A stretch of 64,000 nucleotides of DNA from assembly GCA_905147135.1 (NCBI GenBank), contig LR990053.1, forward strand, positions 446,501-510,500. The letters are read 5' to 3'. Both the position numbers and the translations under genes were made by a program. Every line of letters starts with the position of its first letter. The stretch's first letter is position 1. This DNA is from Blastobasis lacticolella (lineage: Eukaryota > Arthropoda > Insecta > Lepidoptera > Blastobasidae). Under the pieces are notes generated by a model that worked only from the letters and a program-made list of their open reading frames with translations, searched no databases and was not told the origin of the DNA. Below, in pieces: positions 1 through 11,339 of the stretch.

Positions 1-178
1 CTATCCTACCATTGCCTTAACCCTACCCTACCACTACCTTACCCCTACCCTACCACTATCTTACCCCGAACCTACCACTATCTTACCCCTACCCAATCCT
101 ATACTACCTTACCTCCATCTTACTCCAACCCTACCCTACCCTACCCCTACTCTAACTACTACCCTACCCCTACCCTAG
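1..178. repeat. CCTAC-type simple repeat
   Basis: An imperfect short tandem repeat built from units such as CCCTACC, CTACCAC and TTACCCC. It is C- and A-rich on the plus strand and ends abruptly near 178. It resembles the insect telomere repeat (CCTAA on this strand), but units are mostly CCTAC and irregular, so I call it an interstitial minisatellite. It may continue to the left. Confidence 0.8.
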
Positions 179-363
179 CGTAGACAGGAGACACCATGTG
201 TGGGAGAGGAAGGAAAATTAACATTGAACTTAAAAAGTAAAATTGTGTTTTTGATTTCCGCGCATTGTTTGAGAAAAGTACTATACAAGCCTTGGCCATA
301 ACTATTGACCAGTTGCTGGCCGCTGCAGTAATGTACTATTAATGTCATTGGTACATGCGTGGA

Positions 364-416
364 TTTTAACCTGCAACCTTTGGAATGAAATGCATACCAA
401 AGGTTGCAGGTTAAAA
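364..416. repeat. Perfect 20-bp inverted repeat (hairpin)
   Basis: Two perfect 20-bp arms at 364-383 and 397-416 (arm begins TTTTAACCTGCAACC) are separated by 13 nt. It lies in non-coding sequence and could be a MITE end or a structured transcript element. No gene is adjacent. Confidence 0.7.
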
Positions 417-599
417 TTGCCAAAAGAAAAATTATTTTCAAAGGCGCAAAGGCTGCAAAAGCGTCTTCAGGCTCGATGGAAATAGAAGGAACACTTCGTG
501 CTTGAAGAATTTCTTTAATTAATTCTTTAATTAATCCCGAAAATTCCGGGATCAAAATGAGGCCGGGATCCCGAGGTTCGTTATCCTGGGATCGAATCC

Positions 600-2570
600 T
601 TTAGTTGAGACACGAGACTCGCGCGCGCATCAGTTGAATGGTGGACGCACGTTCACAAAAATAAATACGCGCTAATTCGACACTAAAGTGACTTTCTGTT
701 ACTATCCCTTTGGGATGGTTGTAAATTATGTTTGGAATTAATGTTAGTGCTTCTATTTGCCAGAATTAACATTAAATACATATTTTAGGGAGTCATTATT
801 TTATTCCATTGTGCTTGTAAAGCTTTCAAAAGCGCCGAGAGCCGGAATTCGAAAAAGATCTCTGAATAACCTGAAGCCTTATAATAATAATAATATAAAA
901 TAACTTTATTTATTTTCTTCACACAAAGTAGTCATGTAGTGGGTGTTATACAGACTTTTTTAAGTAATACAAATTTAGATTATGTAACACAAACTTTGTA
1001 GATACTAACATGCTTTTAATATACCTAGGTAGCACGCAACATTCACAATTTATGTATAAGTCACACACGAAAATGTCTATTAATCCAAACCCAAACTTTG
1101 CTTTATATTACACACCATAAATTAACAGACTTTCGACAAAACAGGTAGGGTCCTTAATTTTTCTGCAACTTTGGTCTGGATACCTAGTTCAACTAAAAAT
1201 AATAAATATTTTATAATAGTTGGAACGACGTGTAGGATTATATAGCAATGTGTTAACAGTCAAGTGGGCTTTATCAAAATAGAATAAGGTAATGTACCTG
1301 TTTAACTTAACTTAATTTCCATCTTTGTTTGTTTGTTTGAAGTTTAAATTGCCAGCAATGTACCATCGCAGATTTAATTGACAATTAAATGTAAGTGAAA
1401 GCCCTTCAAGCCAACTTAATTGAATTGGGCAGTAAATTCACTGTATTTTATTATGATTTGTTAATACATGCAAATATTGCTAAGGGAGCATATATTATTA
1501 TCAGTTTAAAAAAATGCCAGCTTGAAAGCGATAACAAACTGTAAAGTCCCCGTCACGAGAAGCTATAAATTTAGTAAAAACCCATTCAAGGATTCACAAC
1601 CTTATTTCGAACAAATAGAAATAACAAGTTTAAAAATGACAACCAATAGAACCTATTCCGCGAAAAAAATTAAACTATGACGCTGGAACGAAACGCAAAC
1701 TACCTAATTCGAAATTGCGGCCGCTAAAGTTTACGTTCCATGTGTCTAACGCTTTCCAGTACCTACCACAAATCATTAGAAAACAGCGCTTTAAATCGCT
1801 AAAATATAACGCGACTAAGTGAAATTATTTTTGTAATACACGTAGGTATGTTACTATGAGTAGATTGAATTTCGAATTGTTTGAATTGTCGCTACATAAC
1901 TTGGTATAAGTTCTATACTTTAAAAATTATAGCTTCTCGTGCCGGGACTTCAGATAGAAAAAATCGCTTAACTAGGTAGGTACTAAATGTAAAACACATA
2001 CCTTGACCTTTATTTTTCTCTTCATTCATTTTTTATTCAAAAACAAATTAAAATGACGACTTTAAAATAATGTCGACTTGCGCACAGTTAGCGCCCCGCG
2101 CCCTTTAGACCGAGGCCTTATGGGGCGCGGGCTGCGGTGTACGGTGCTCCCCCGTGCCTCCACCGTTACAACCGAGGCGGATCTTACAATGTATGGAGCA
2201 TTGCGAATATAAAATATTTAGATTACCGTTACGGTATCGGTACCTATTCGGATCAAAACAAGTATTACTGGAAGTACGAGTATATAAATTGATCAACAAA
2301 CTAATTGATTTTTGAAATATATTCGGAGCCAAAAAGTCGTCGTGTATTTAAAAAATTTAGCCGTTACGGATCCACTATTGCATGAAATTGTTGAAAAAAT
2401 ATTTATCGAGTATAGGTACTATCGACGAATACATTTGGCAACGTCGCATAATAGAATGCTACGTTGCCATTTCGCCCGAGAAATACGCAACTGGATTCAA
2501 GTTATTCGATGCAAAAGGCGGAGTCAGCAATGCACGGGGTCGTGGCTGGATCAACTAAGTGTGCAAAGAG
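600..2570. other. No recognisable gene; AT-rich sequence
   Basis: I find no coherent coding signal on either strand. A short AAT microsatellite is present near 880-895. Small ORFs at 2105-2332 and 2312-2750 show no protein family features, and the second runs into a TA/TG microsatellite. Confidence 0.5.
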
Positions 2571-2572
2571 GT

Positions 2573-2574
<2 letters not shown>

Positions 2575-2645
<71 letters not shown>

Positions 2646-2735
2646 TGTGTGTGCGTGTTTGTGTGCGTGTGTGTGTATGCGTGTGTGTGTGTGTGCGTCT
2701 ATGTGTATGCGTATGTGTGTCTGTAAGTGTTCCTA
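2575..2735. repeat. Compound (TA)n-(TG)n microsatellite
   Basis: A pure TA run of about 65 bp is followed by a TG/CG-interrupted tract of about 95 bp. ORFs translating it give only YIYI or VCVC repeats and are artefacts. Confidence 0.97.
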
Positions 2736-2765
2736 TGTACAGGTAGGTTAGTTGAAGATGCTCGA

Positions 2766-3563
2766 TCAACACGTTAGCAATTCCTCGGTTTCCATATAAG
2801 TTAACTTTTGTAGCCAATCTTGGGTCTTCTTTTTGATTTCATATTTTGTTAGGGAATTGATATTGAGGATTTTGTTTACTTTATTGTAGAGAACTGAGTT
2901 TATTATGTAGTACTGACGAGAGGCGAACGTGGTTTTATGAGAATCTACTACACAGATATTTCTGGTATTTCGTTTGCTATTATCGATTTTAGGGCGATTA
3001 TGTGAATGTCGACGAATAATGGTGCGAAAAATATAGATTTGTCTAACAGTCAAAACTTGGGACAATGAATATAATGAACTTGTTGGAAATCTAAAGGGCT
3101 TTTTAAAAATTACTTTTAGGATCGCTCTTTGAGCCCTTTCAAGTTGCAACATGTATGTCTTAGCGGATCCACCCCATACCGGGACGCAGTATAAGAGCAG
3201 TGACTGACATAGAGCGGTATACACAAGTTTTAGCGTTTCGATGTTAGCTGAATTCCTAAGTGACTTGAAGATGTAAATAAGTCGTCGGACTCGAGACGAT
3301 AGTGTCTCCAATTGAACACTCCAGTTCAATCGACTATCAACGTGGACACCCAAGTATTTAATTTGAGAAGCACGTGACAGAGTAAGGCAGTTACAGTCGA
3401 TGGAAGAGACTGAACAAGAATGGACTCTAATGTTTATTGTGTTAGCAGGCTGGTCATTTGCTCTAATAGAGAATGGTATATATTTGGTCTTTTTTATATT
3501 TAGAGTTAGGAGATTGGCTATATGGATTTGATAATATTTTGTTAAATTATTTATATTTTCCAA
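2766..3563 (-). pseudogene. Non-LTR retrotransposon RT, C-terminal fragment
   Basis: A 265-aa open frame corresponds to the thumb/C-terminal part of a Jockey/CR1-like LINE reverse transcriptase. Visible family blocks are a KYLGVHVDSRLNW block around residues 69-81, followed by an LVYTALCQSLLLYCVPVWGG block and a LERAQRAILKVIFKKP block, which recur in animal non-LTR polymerases after the YADD palm. The catalytic palm, endonuclease and ORF1 are absent, so it is a 5'-truncated insertion. Its 3' side abuts the TA/TG microsatellite. The frame is intact over its length, so the insertion is probably not very old. The exact clade is uncertain. Confidence 0.8.
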
Positions 3564-4059
3564 CTAAATTGATATGCACATTATTATAAATGCGCGCGCC
3601 CGCGAAAAATATTGCAATATGAACTAGAGGGCACGCCATTTGTTTTTCAGAAATATGAACTTGTCGTATTCTGATAGTATACTGAATAAGGTTCCAATCT
3701 GAAACGTCTAACCAGACAAATGAAATAAAACTAAAACTAAATAAAACTTGTTTAATGAAAACAATTCACCACAACGCCGTGTATTTTTAAAGCGTTTTCG
3801 CGTCGTACTATTTTATCTACAGACTTTTTCTCGCAAGTGATTTAAAATCGAAGAAACTTGTCTAGTGGCAGCATGCTTGCGCACCGATAACCAAGGTTAA
3901 GCAATGCTCGCAGAGTCCTATAGAGAGCAGAGAAACTAGGTGACCGTTTCGTAATTTGAGACAACACGTTCGCCACTAATGATACTGGTTTAAAAGTCTC
4001 AGGAGCCAACTGGTAAAAGAAAAATGTCATAAGACACTCGTTAACATTATAAGCATCGC

Positions 4060-4247
4060 ACAATTCCCTCATCATCATCATCATCATCATTAGCCTATAC
4101 TAGTCCACTGCTGGACATAGGCCTCCCCCAATGAGCGCCAATGCACCCTGTCCTCAGCTTGCCGCATCCAGCATCCACCCGCAGCCTTTCGCAAATCGTC
4201 ACTCCATCTGGCCGGGGGGCGTCCTACACTACGCTACAATTCCCTCA
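4060..4247 (-). mobile_element. RTE retrotransposon 3' end with 12-bp target duplication
   Basis: The minus strand of 4072-4235 encodes the extreme C-terminus of an RTE-clade protein: a GRPPARWSDDL block, then a DRVHWRSLGEAYVQQW block, then a stop. It ends in the ATG/ATC trinucleotide tail typical of RTE. The 12-bp duplication ACAATTCCCTCA flanks it at 4060-4071 and 4236-4247. It is a 164-bp, heavily 5'-truncated insertion. Confidence 0.9.
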
Positions 4248-4262
4248 CAATGTACTATTGAA

Positions 4263-4505
4263 TAACGAATGGTTCATTTGGATAACACGCCTGTCTGCCA
4301 CGCAGAGGTCCCGGGTTCGATTCTCGGCCGAGCAGAAACCGAAATGATGAATTTTAATTTCTGTTTACGGGTCTGTGTGTTATAATATATATAATAAGTA
4401 AGTATTAAAACAATATTGATTTATCAGTTATCTAACACCCGTAACACAAGCTTTGCTTACTCTGGGGCTAGATGGCGCTCTGTAAATTTGTCCAATCATA
4501 TTGTA
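4263..4505 (+). mobile_element. tRNA-derived SINE (family B)
   Basis: The head carries a box-B-like GGTTCGATTC. The body is shared by all family B copies here (GAAATGATGAATTTTAATTTC, then CTAACACCCRTAACACAAGC, then TAGATGGCGC). This copy is full-length or nearly so and diverged. Family name unknown; similar SINEs are widespread in Lepidoptera. Confidence 0.8.
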
Positions 4506-5089
4506 ATTTATGTATATAGTCAGTCAATACGGGAAACTCTACTAAATTAATAACAAAGTATATTCCCCAAAGTATATGCACTATATTCATATTCATATTT
4601 CTTTATTAGTATACATTACTAGGTATACATTATGTCCTAACTAACAATGCATATATATTGAGTATTAACATCAATAATTAAATAGTATCACAGTCAATAG
4701 AATTAATAGTATACAGTATATAATATACAGTATACGCATTATGTAGATAATTGATTGAAAAATAAACAAAAATACAGATTCTAAAGTTTTCCTCTATCTG
4801 AAGCTCAATAAATTTCCACCGATAGAGTCACCAGGAAGTAGGAAAATGTGGAGGTAAAATCGTGCCGCATAAATGCTTCATTTCATTCTGTATTATTGTG
4901 AAAATAGATATGCATTCGAGCGTGAAATATTATTTCAATGGCAGAGTATTTTATAAATAATATTTTGAGTCAAAGAGAGAGATTACATTCAGGTTTGTGA
5001 GACAAATATAACGTTTTTACTTTTCGAGCGGTAGAAATTCTTGTATTTTTTAAATAAAAAACACTAGCGATTTGTCTATTATAATATCT

Positions 5090-5330
5090 GACGACCCGAG
5101 TGGTTCTGCCACGCAGAGGCCCCGGGTTCGATTCCCGGCCGAGCAAAAATGGAAATGATAAATTTGAATTTCTGTTACGGGTCAGACTGTTATGTTTAAT
5201 AAGTAAGTATTGAAGAAATTAATATCAGGTTTATCAGTTATCTAACACCCATAACACAAGCTGTGCTTACTTTGGGGATAGATGGCGCTGAGTGAATTTG
5301 TCAAAGCATATTTATTTATTTATTTAATAA
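5090..5330 (+). mobile_element. tRNA-derived SINE (family B)
   Basis: Same head, box B and tail as the other family B copies. It has a short deletion in the head (after GAGTGGTTC) and ends in a TTTATTTATTTA tail. Confidence 0.8.
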
Positions 5331-5404
5331 ACATACATTACGCCATTGCTCCATAAAACGGCTACACAGTTTTAGATATTATTGCTTAGTTGGTTTTTTG
5401 TGTC

Positions 5405-5470
5405 ATAATTTTTTTTTATGTTTTACGGCCGACAAACAGGCAAGCGGGCCACCTGATGGAAAGTGGTGGA
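5405..5470 (-). mobile_element. Jockey-type LINE 3' end fragment
   Basis: Short match to the 3'-terminal block of the Jockey element seen more fully near 27243 (plus-strand signature GCGGGCCACCTGATGGAAAG). Only the last ~60 bp remain. Confidence 0.6.
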
Positions 5471-5479
5471 AGTGGAAGT

Positions 5480-7660
5480 GGAATATTATAGTTATTTCAA
5501 TGAATACATTTTTCATCTATACTTACCCCGAATTATGCTTCAAATAAAATATCGGTAGCCTCTTAAGAGGCCAGTAATATACATTTGTCATGACATGACT
5601 AAGTAAAACAAATGTAGGTGATCTTGTTTTAGTCCATAGACTTTTGAATTATTTTATTTGCTTTATCCAATATGGCGATTGCTATACCGTAAGAGTTATA
5701 CTATTTACTCTTACTCTATCTATCTATTACTCTTAAATAAGTAATGATGATGATCCAATATGTAAAAATCAATTCAATACAATGTAATAAGAAGAACATT
5801 AACGATGCTTAACTTAATTATTGCGTTTCTTATTATTGAAATAAACAGATGCCAGATATCAGATATTTATATTATCATACTACGTAGAGTAGGAGTAGGA
5901 CACTACGCGAACGAAGTCGAACCGTATCTAAAACCTGCGCCATTCGTAGCTGCAAGTGTGCAGGTTGACTGAAATATTTACTTAAAATATTTTCTATGCT
6001 ACAAACTATTTAAAAATTCAAAATAATGTATTTAACACGTTATGTAGGTAGTGCTGAATAAAGGTTATTTTTCTCTTTCTATATTTCCCTTGAGCAACTC
6101 GCATTTAAAAACGTACTCCGTCTCCCGCTGCATTCTCAAGAGCCCAGTCGCATTTACCTATACTCGTGCAGCCCTGTGACGTCATCTAGGGCCAGAACAC
6201 TGTAGGTACATTAGGCTCAGCTACAAGTGCCTACTCCTTCTGCACTCTCGACTCCGCGTTTCGCAAACTTATGCGTCTCAGGGGACAGACGGTTGTCGTG
6301 ATCCAACCCCCCCCCCTCCCCCCCCCCTTCCCCACCCCTCGCAGACCCGCCAACCAGCCATTACATATTTACGCGCGGCGCTTGTTAAAAACTCCACGGA
6401 AGATTTTATGACGTCACGCGTCCTTGAACGCTATTACTGCCCTATACAGGCTGTAGGCATAGCGATGCGCTATGGAGAATCTGTAGATACTAAACTTTGC
6501 CGCGGTGTACATATGTTTTTTTTTTTTTGGAATTCATGAAATGACATTCACAAAACTTAAATAAAATAAAATAATGAGATTATTTTTCTCGTGGCAAATA
6601 CAATACAGTTTGGTTATTTAATAATGACATTAGCACAAAGTAAAAAAAATTGCCGCTTAGTGACGCCCCTATTGAATGCTTTATAGAAGTGTCATTATAG
6701 GTTATTTTAGTTTCCTTTCTTATAGAATGGTCTCATAAAAATATTTCCTATATAAGTATAAATATAACACACACAGTAAAAACAATAAAGATTTTATGAT
6801 TATTATTCAATGAAGTCGCTTGCCGCGTCTGTTTATCTGTTTGTCTGTATTTCCGGTAACTCATAGGAGTCTTCGGTAAACCACACAACGGATGTTATTG
6901 CGGTTTTCACAATCAGTCTGATAATTTTTTCCGGAAAGTTTAGGTACATATAAATATATGTATAAATGTATGCATATATTTATATGAATATAATAATATG
7001 CTCAGATCAAACAAGAAATAAAGATGGCGCGCTATTAACAGAGACATGAGTCCGGTTACGTAAACATGTGTGCCATGGCGTACTTTTGTGTGCGTCAGTA
7101 TGTTGTTTGAAGGATTCTATTTTTATTTTTAAATTGATTTCAGGCATAATATAGTAAATAAAAGCTGAGAAAACCCGTGCGAAGCCAGGGTAAGTCGCTA
7201 ATTATCTGCAAAAAAATAAAACTATACCTATTCGTTATCTCTCCACGTGCCAACTTATACTTGACAGACCTACACCTACACAGTTCACGACAGATGTCAT
7301 CTAATTAGAACTCTAACACGTTTGGATACAGCACAATTTTCTTTATACATATTAATTTATAGCTTTAGTTACCGGCCATACCCTGTACAAAGCCGTATTC
7401 AAATGTCACCTCCGGTTTATCTTTGCCCCGGCTTTATCTCGACTTTATGACGTACAGGTGACGCGGCGAGAGGGCATTGAGTGTACAGATTAATTAGCCA
7501 ATATTACTTTTACCCAATATTAGATTTAGGATACCAATTATATGTGTAAAAGAAAGGAATATTACGAGCATGTGGCTAAGACATATCGTAGAATCGGAAT
7601 TTTACAAAAATCGTAGCCTCCCTTTTTTTAGTTAGACTAGTCAGGCGTTTGACCAGCCAA
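5480..7660. other. No recognisable gene
   Basis: AT-rich sequence with no convincing ORF. It contains a poly-C tract at about 6306-6330 (long C runs broken by single T) and a T run at 6516-6527. Nothing indicates an exon. Confidence 0.5.
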
Positions 7661-7671
7661 TTGGTTAATTT

Positions 7672-8181
7672 ACTAATGGCTCAATGGAATTGTAATTGGA
7701 TCGCAGTCGCAGCTCAACGGCAGATATACACGTTTTTGGTTTTTGGTTTATGGTTTTATTTTCACACGGTAGGCAAACAGGCAAGCGGGCCACCCGACGG
7801 AAAGTGGTCACCACCGCCCATAGACATCAGCAACACCAAGAGTATCGCCGATGCGTTGCCCACCTCTATAACACGTTGCTCTGCCAGCAAAAAGGCAAAT
7901 GCCACTCCACTGCCAAAGCCACGGTTCCCCAAATCGCCACCCCATAGAGCACTGGAAACCTTACTCACCGGCAGAAACACAATACTATTTAAAAGAGTAT
8001 TATTTAGCTGCGGTATTCTGAAAGATGGAGGTACTTCCCCAGTTGGGCGGCTTCAATTCTCACGAGATATCCCGCTATGCCCTACCTCTCTTATTTTATT
8101 CTGCTACTGTTACTAACGGCTCTATTGAATTGTAGTTGGATCGCAGTCGCCGCTCAATGGTAGATTGACACGTTTTTGGTA
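7672..8181 (-). mobile_element. Jockey-type LINE 3' end between ~69-bp direct repeats
   Basis: A 5'-truncated LINE tail (about 7741-8112, minus strand) ends with the Jockey 3' block. It is flanked by two imperfect direct repeats of about 69 bp (7672-7740 and 8113-8181; both contain GGATCGCAGTCGC and ACACGTTTTTGGT). A third, inverted copy follows at about 8196-8239, so the flanking sequence itself looks like a small fold-back element into which the LINE inserted. Confidence 0.7.
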
Positions 8182-8239
8182 TTCTGCTACAAAATAAAAC
8201 TGCCATTGAGCTGCTACTGCAATCCAATTACAATTCAAT

Positions 8240-9600
8240 ATATTCTTATTAAATTAGCAGTCTTAAGGCCCTGGACATTTTGCAAACGCGCGTCAAATAT
8301 AAAATACCTAATCAGCAAGATGGTCTATAACATCCATAGTCAGAATTGTTAGTATGAGGTCTCACAGTACGCGCAGTCATTTGGTTCATGACGACACGGT
8401 GTTCGAACCCGATACCTCACTTACGAGTCTCCCCCTTAACAATTTCATGTCAGTTACCTCAATACCCAGAGCATTAAACTTAGCAGTACAAAATGAAACC
8501 TAAAAAATAATAGCCCTTGAACCTTTGATCTTCGTTAATTTGTCTCTAAATGTTCGCAAAAAAGCGAAACAGAGACCGGGCGAAGATTTCGAGATAAAAT
8601 CTCCATTATCAGTCGCGGCCCTTTGATGCTACTATTTCAACGTGGACTTTATAAACAGCCAGTGTTTTAAAAGTCCTGCCATTATAAAAATTGTGGGCAT
8701 TTGCCAAGGGCTTAGCTAAAAGCCACATTAAAGTTAATCGATGTGCCTCCGGGTAGGCAGCGTCCAACAGATTGTGGAGGTATTGTGCGCCTCCTAACAA
8801 CAATGGTGCTACTGTGATGACAAGAGAGGCAGGAAACCTATACTTTCAGACGTAGCTAGAGGATTTGCTGGATTTGTACTGGCTTACTCTTGCTGTAGTT
8901 TTAGGTGGTTTTTCTTAATTATACTAGACATACCTATATAATATAATATAGCGTTCCGGCTCTGCCTGGCATTGTCGAGCACGGTTCGGTCGTGGTTGGC
9001 GAGGGATACGTTTATCTACGGCCATAGGGCGGTCAGCGTGTCACTGTGTGTTTCCTTCCTACTTTCCTACCTTTCCTTTTTGACGATTGAAAGAGATATT
9101 TAATGTCCTAATCAATAAAGAAATTTTGAACTTTGAATTGAATTTTGACTGTATTTCTAATACTCGACTGGGCAAGGGCAATCGTGTGAATAAAGTGTCT
9201 ATGGTGTCAATCAACTAACTAGTTGGTCCAAGTCCTTGTGACAATATGGAGTACGTTTGAATGCGATAGTGCATTTTTCACTTCGCGAAGTAAATTTTCT
9301 GTTTTATTCTGTCAATTATTACCTGCAAATATAACAATATGTAATGATCTTACACTGTATAATGTAATGACAATGTGCAATATTTGCAGGCCTCGTTGGG
9401 TTGACATAATATTAGCAAAAATACTATTTAATATCCGCATAATATAGTTATTTCTTTGTTGTTTTTATTCAACTCTCTCTACATAATGGTCGTCCCGCAT
9501 TTTTTCACTGTACTTCCTTTGTGTTGTACTTCCCTTTTTCTCCGCCAGAGTCACCCCTTGTAGCAAAAGAACTACCAAGTAGTTCGGATACTAACTCCTT
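8240..9600. other. No recognisable gene; possible LINE tail
   Basis: Mostly non-coding. 8945-9140 ends with AATAAAGAAATTTTGAAC, like the 3' end of a CR1/Jockey-type LINE, but no coding part is visible. Other short ORFs here lack family features. Confidence 0.4.
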
Positions 9601-9615
9601 GAATAATCCAAAGTC

Positions 9616-10032
9616 AATGAGGAGTTTTCCAATAGGTATCTAAAGCATTCCTAACCACTCACTAGATGGCGCCCCGACAATTTTGGTAATTGATAATCGC
9701 TTAAAATAGGTTTTTAGCAAACAGGATATAAACACTGGGTACGTTGTATTGGATAATATTGTAATTGTCAATAGTTTTCAACCATTTTAGAGGTTGTAAT
9801 AATAATGGAACATAGTGCCAAATTCTATAAATATTTCTTTTTACACTTCGTTCAACCTTTAACAGTTATGTTTATATTAATAAACATTTTATTTTTTGTT
9901 TAGTATTAGTTTGCTGCATGAAATCACTGCCACCATCATACAGATTAAAAAAGGATTACCAAAATTGTAGGAGCGCCATCTATTGATGCTTTTTGAAACC
10001 AATTATCAATACCTACTGGAAAACTCCTCATT
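9616..10032. mobile_element. MITE with ~80-bp terminal inverted repeats
   Basis: The ends are inverted copies: AATGAGGAGTTTTCCAATAG on the left and its imperfect complement at the right, extending inward through a TAGATGGCGC block and CAATTTTGGTAAT. It has no coding capacity. No clear target duplication is visible, so superfamily is undetermined. Confidence 0.75.
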
Positions 10033-10199
10033 CAGATCGCTAACATAAGGATCTGAATATGTAATTTATAACCTTGTATTTACTATGTTCTGACAATAAA
10101 AATCTTTTTAATTTGACTTTAAAGACCTAAATGTACATTTAGTACATGGGTGCCTGGTTGAAGTAATTTAACTTTGTGTTGTGAGGCATTTAATTATGC

Positions 10200-10380
10200 T
10201 TCTTATTGTCAGTGACCAACGAACTGGACCGACCACCTGTTGGTAAGCGGTAACTATCGCTCATAAAAATTTATAGCCACATAGTGCGTCAGTTACTAAT
10301 AAGCAGGAGCCCACCTTATAGTAAACGGTAACCGTCGTCCATAAAAATAATTGAGTGTCAATGATCAACGAGCAGGACAA
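10200..10380. repeat. Fragments of LINE 3' ends
   Basis: Two short segments contain a GGTAAGCGGTAACTA-type block that recurs in this window near LINE tails (compare 17997 and 22990). They are too short to classify. Confidence 0.4.
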
Positions 10381-10395
10381 ATTATTTTTTTATTC

Positions 10396-10577
10396 TCATC
10401 ATCATCACAGCCCATAAGAGTCCACTGCAGGACTTAGGGCCTCTCTCACGAAAGGGGAGCGTTTTGCCATAATCTCCACGCTTGGGAGGCGGGTTGGGAT
10501 CGCAGTGTTTAAATATAACAATGGAAAATGCTGCTGCCCATTTTCCAGACTACGGAGACTCTTGATCTTTTGTCTCA
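10396..10577 (-). mobile_element. Family A interspersed repeat, truncated
   Basis: Inverted copy of the repeat at 15660, 40099 and 55231. The plus strand reads CATCATCACAGCCC at its 3' end and continues to CTTGATCTTTTGTCTC; the 5' half is missing. Family A ends in a GATGATG tail, suggesting LINE-type retrotransposition. Confidence 0.8.
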
Positions 10578-10582
10578 ACCTG

Positions 10583-10802
10583 TAAGCTAATTACGTAACC
10601 CTGTTGCCAACAATCCTCTGATTTCAATGATTGAGATTGTTACTCTGCGATTCCTTATCGTCGATTTCATGGGTTCAGTTGCTAACAAAGTGCCATTGCA
10701 ATAAACTGAAATTATTCAATCTATCATATGTGATCGCAAAAGTAACAATTTCAATCATTGAAATCAAATAATTGTTGGCAACAGAGTTACGTAATTAGCC
10801 TA
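10583..10802. mobile_element. Fold-back MITE
   Basis: About 220 bp with long inverted repeats beginning TAAGCTAATTACGTAAC on the left. The arms extend about 70 bp through GTTGCCAACAAT and TTTCAATGATTGA. TA lies at both ends, consistent with a TA target duplication. Non-coding. Confidence 0.8.
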
Positions 10803-11073
10803 CTGATACCTCGGTCGGTAAGCGGCAACTGCCACAGTGAAAATCAACATTAGAATCGCAACATTCAATTCACTAAAACTTAAATCTACTCGCTAACAGC
10901 ACAACCCTGTCAATTTAAAATGCTTTTGAATCCCGCTTTGTGAGCTGGGCACGACTCCAGTTAATTTGATAACCAGACTGACTGGGCGGCACTACAGCAC
11001 TAACTAACGTTCTAAAAATTAACAGGAATGGAGTGTAGCAGGGTTTTTTTTAATGAGACTGGATTGACTTTGG

Positions 11074-11336
11074 CTGTGTGGTGTCCGGTAGAGTAGAATA
11101 GCACCAACCCCTTACAGTCGTGGGTGTAGTACAAGGCAACTAATGTTTTCGAGGCAAAATATGTAGTGTTTCCGTCGGCTGGAAAATGGGCAGTAGCGTT
11201 TTCCATTGTTATATTTACAACACTGCGATCTATAACCCGCCTGTCTGTCTGAGATTATGGCAATAACCTCCCCTGTAACCTATTCGTGGCAGAAGCCCTA
11301 AGTCCTGCAGTGGACTGTTATGGGCTGTGATGATGT
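11074..11336 (+). mobile_element. Family A interspersed repeat
   Basis: Near full-length copy: begins GTGTGGTGTCCGGTAGAG and ends GGGCTGTGATGATG. It is diverged from the 15660 and 40099 copies. Confidence 0.85.
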
Positions 11337-11339
11337 GAT

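Noticed and set aside
1..178. Telomeric repeat
   Set aside because: The unit is CCTAC-like and irregular, whereas the insect telomere would be a regular CCTAA on this strand.
2312..2817. Three overlapping ORFs of 80-144 aa
   Set aside because: They translate the TA/TG microsatellite (YIYI, VCVC, THTH repeats) and have no other coding evidence.
4263..4505. Functional tRNA genes at SINE heads
   Set aside because: Box B is present, but the cloverleaf is not completed and the same sequence recurs with a shared SINE body at nine places.
6300..6335. Poly-C tract as a regulatory element
   Set aside because: A simple homopolymer-like run with no associated gene.
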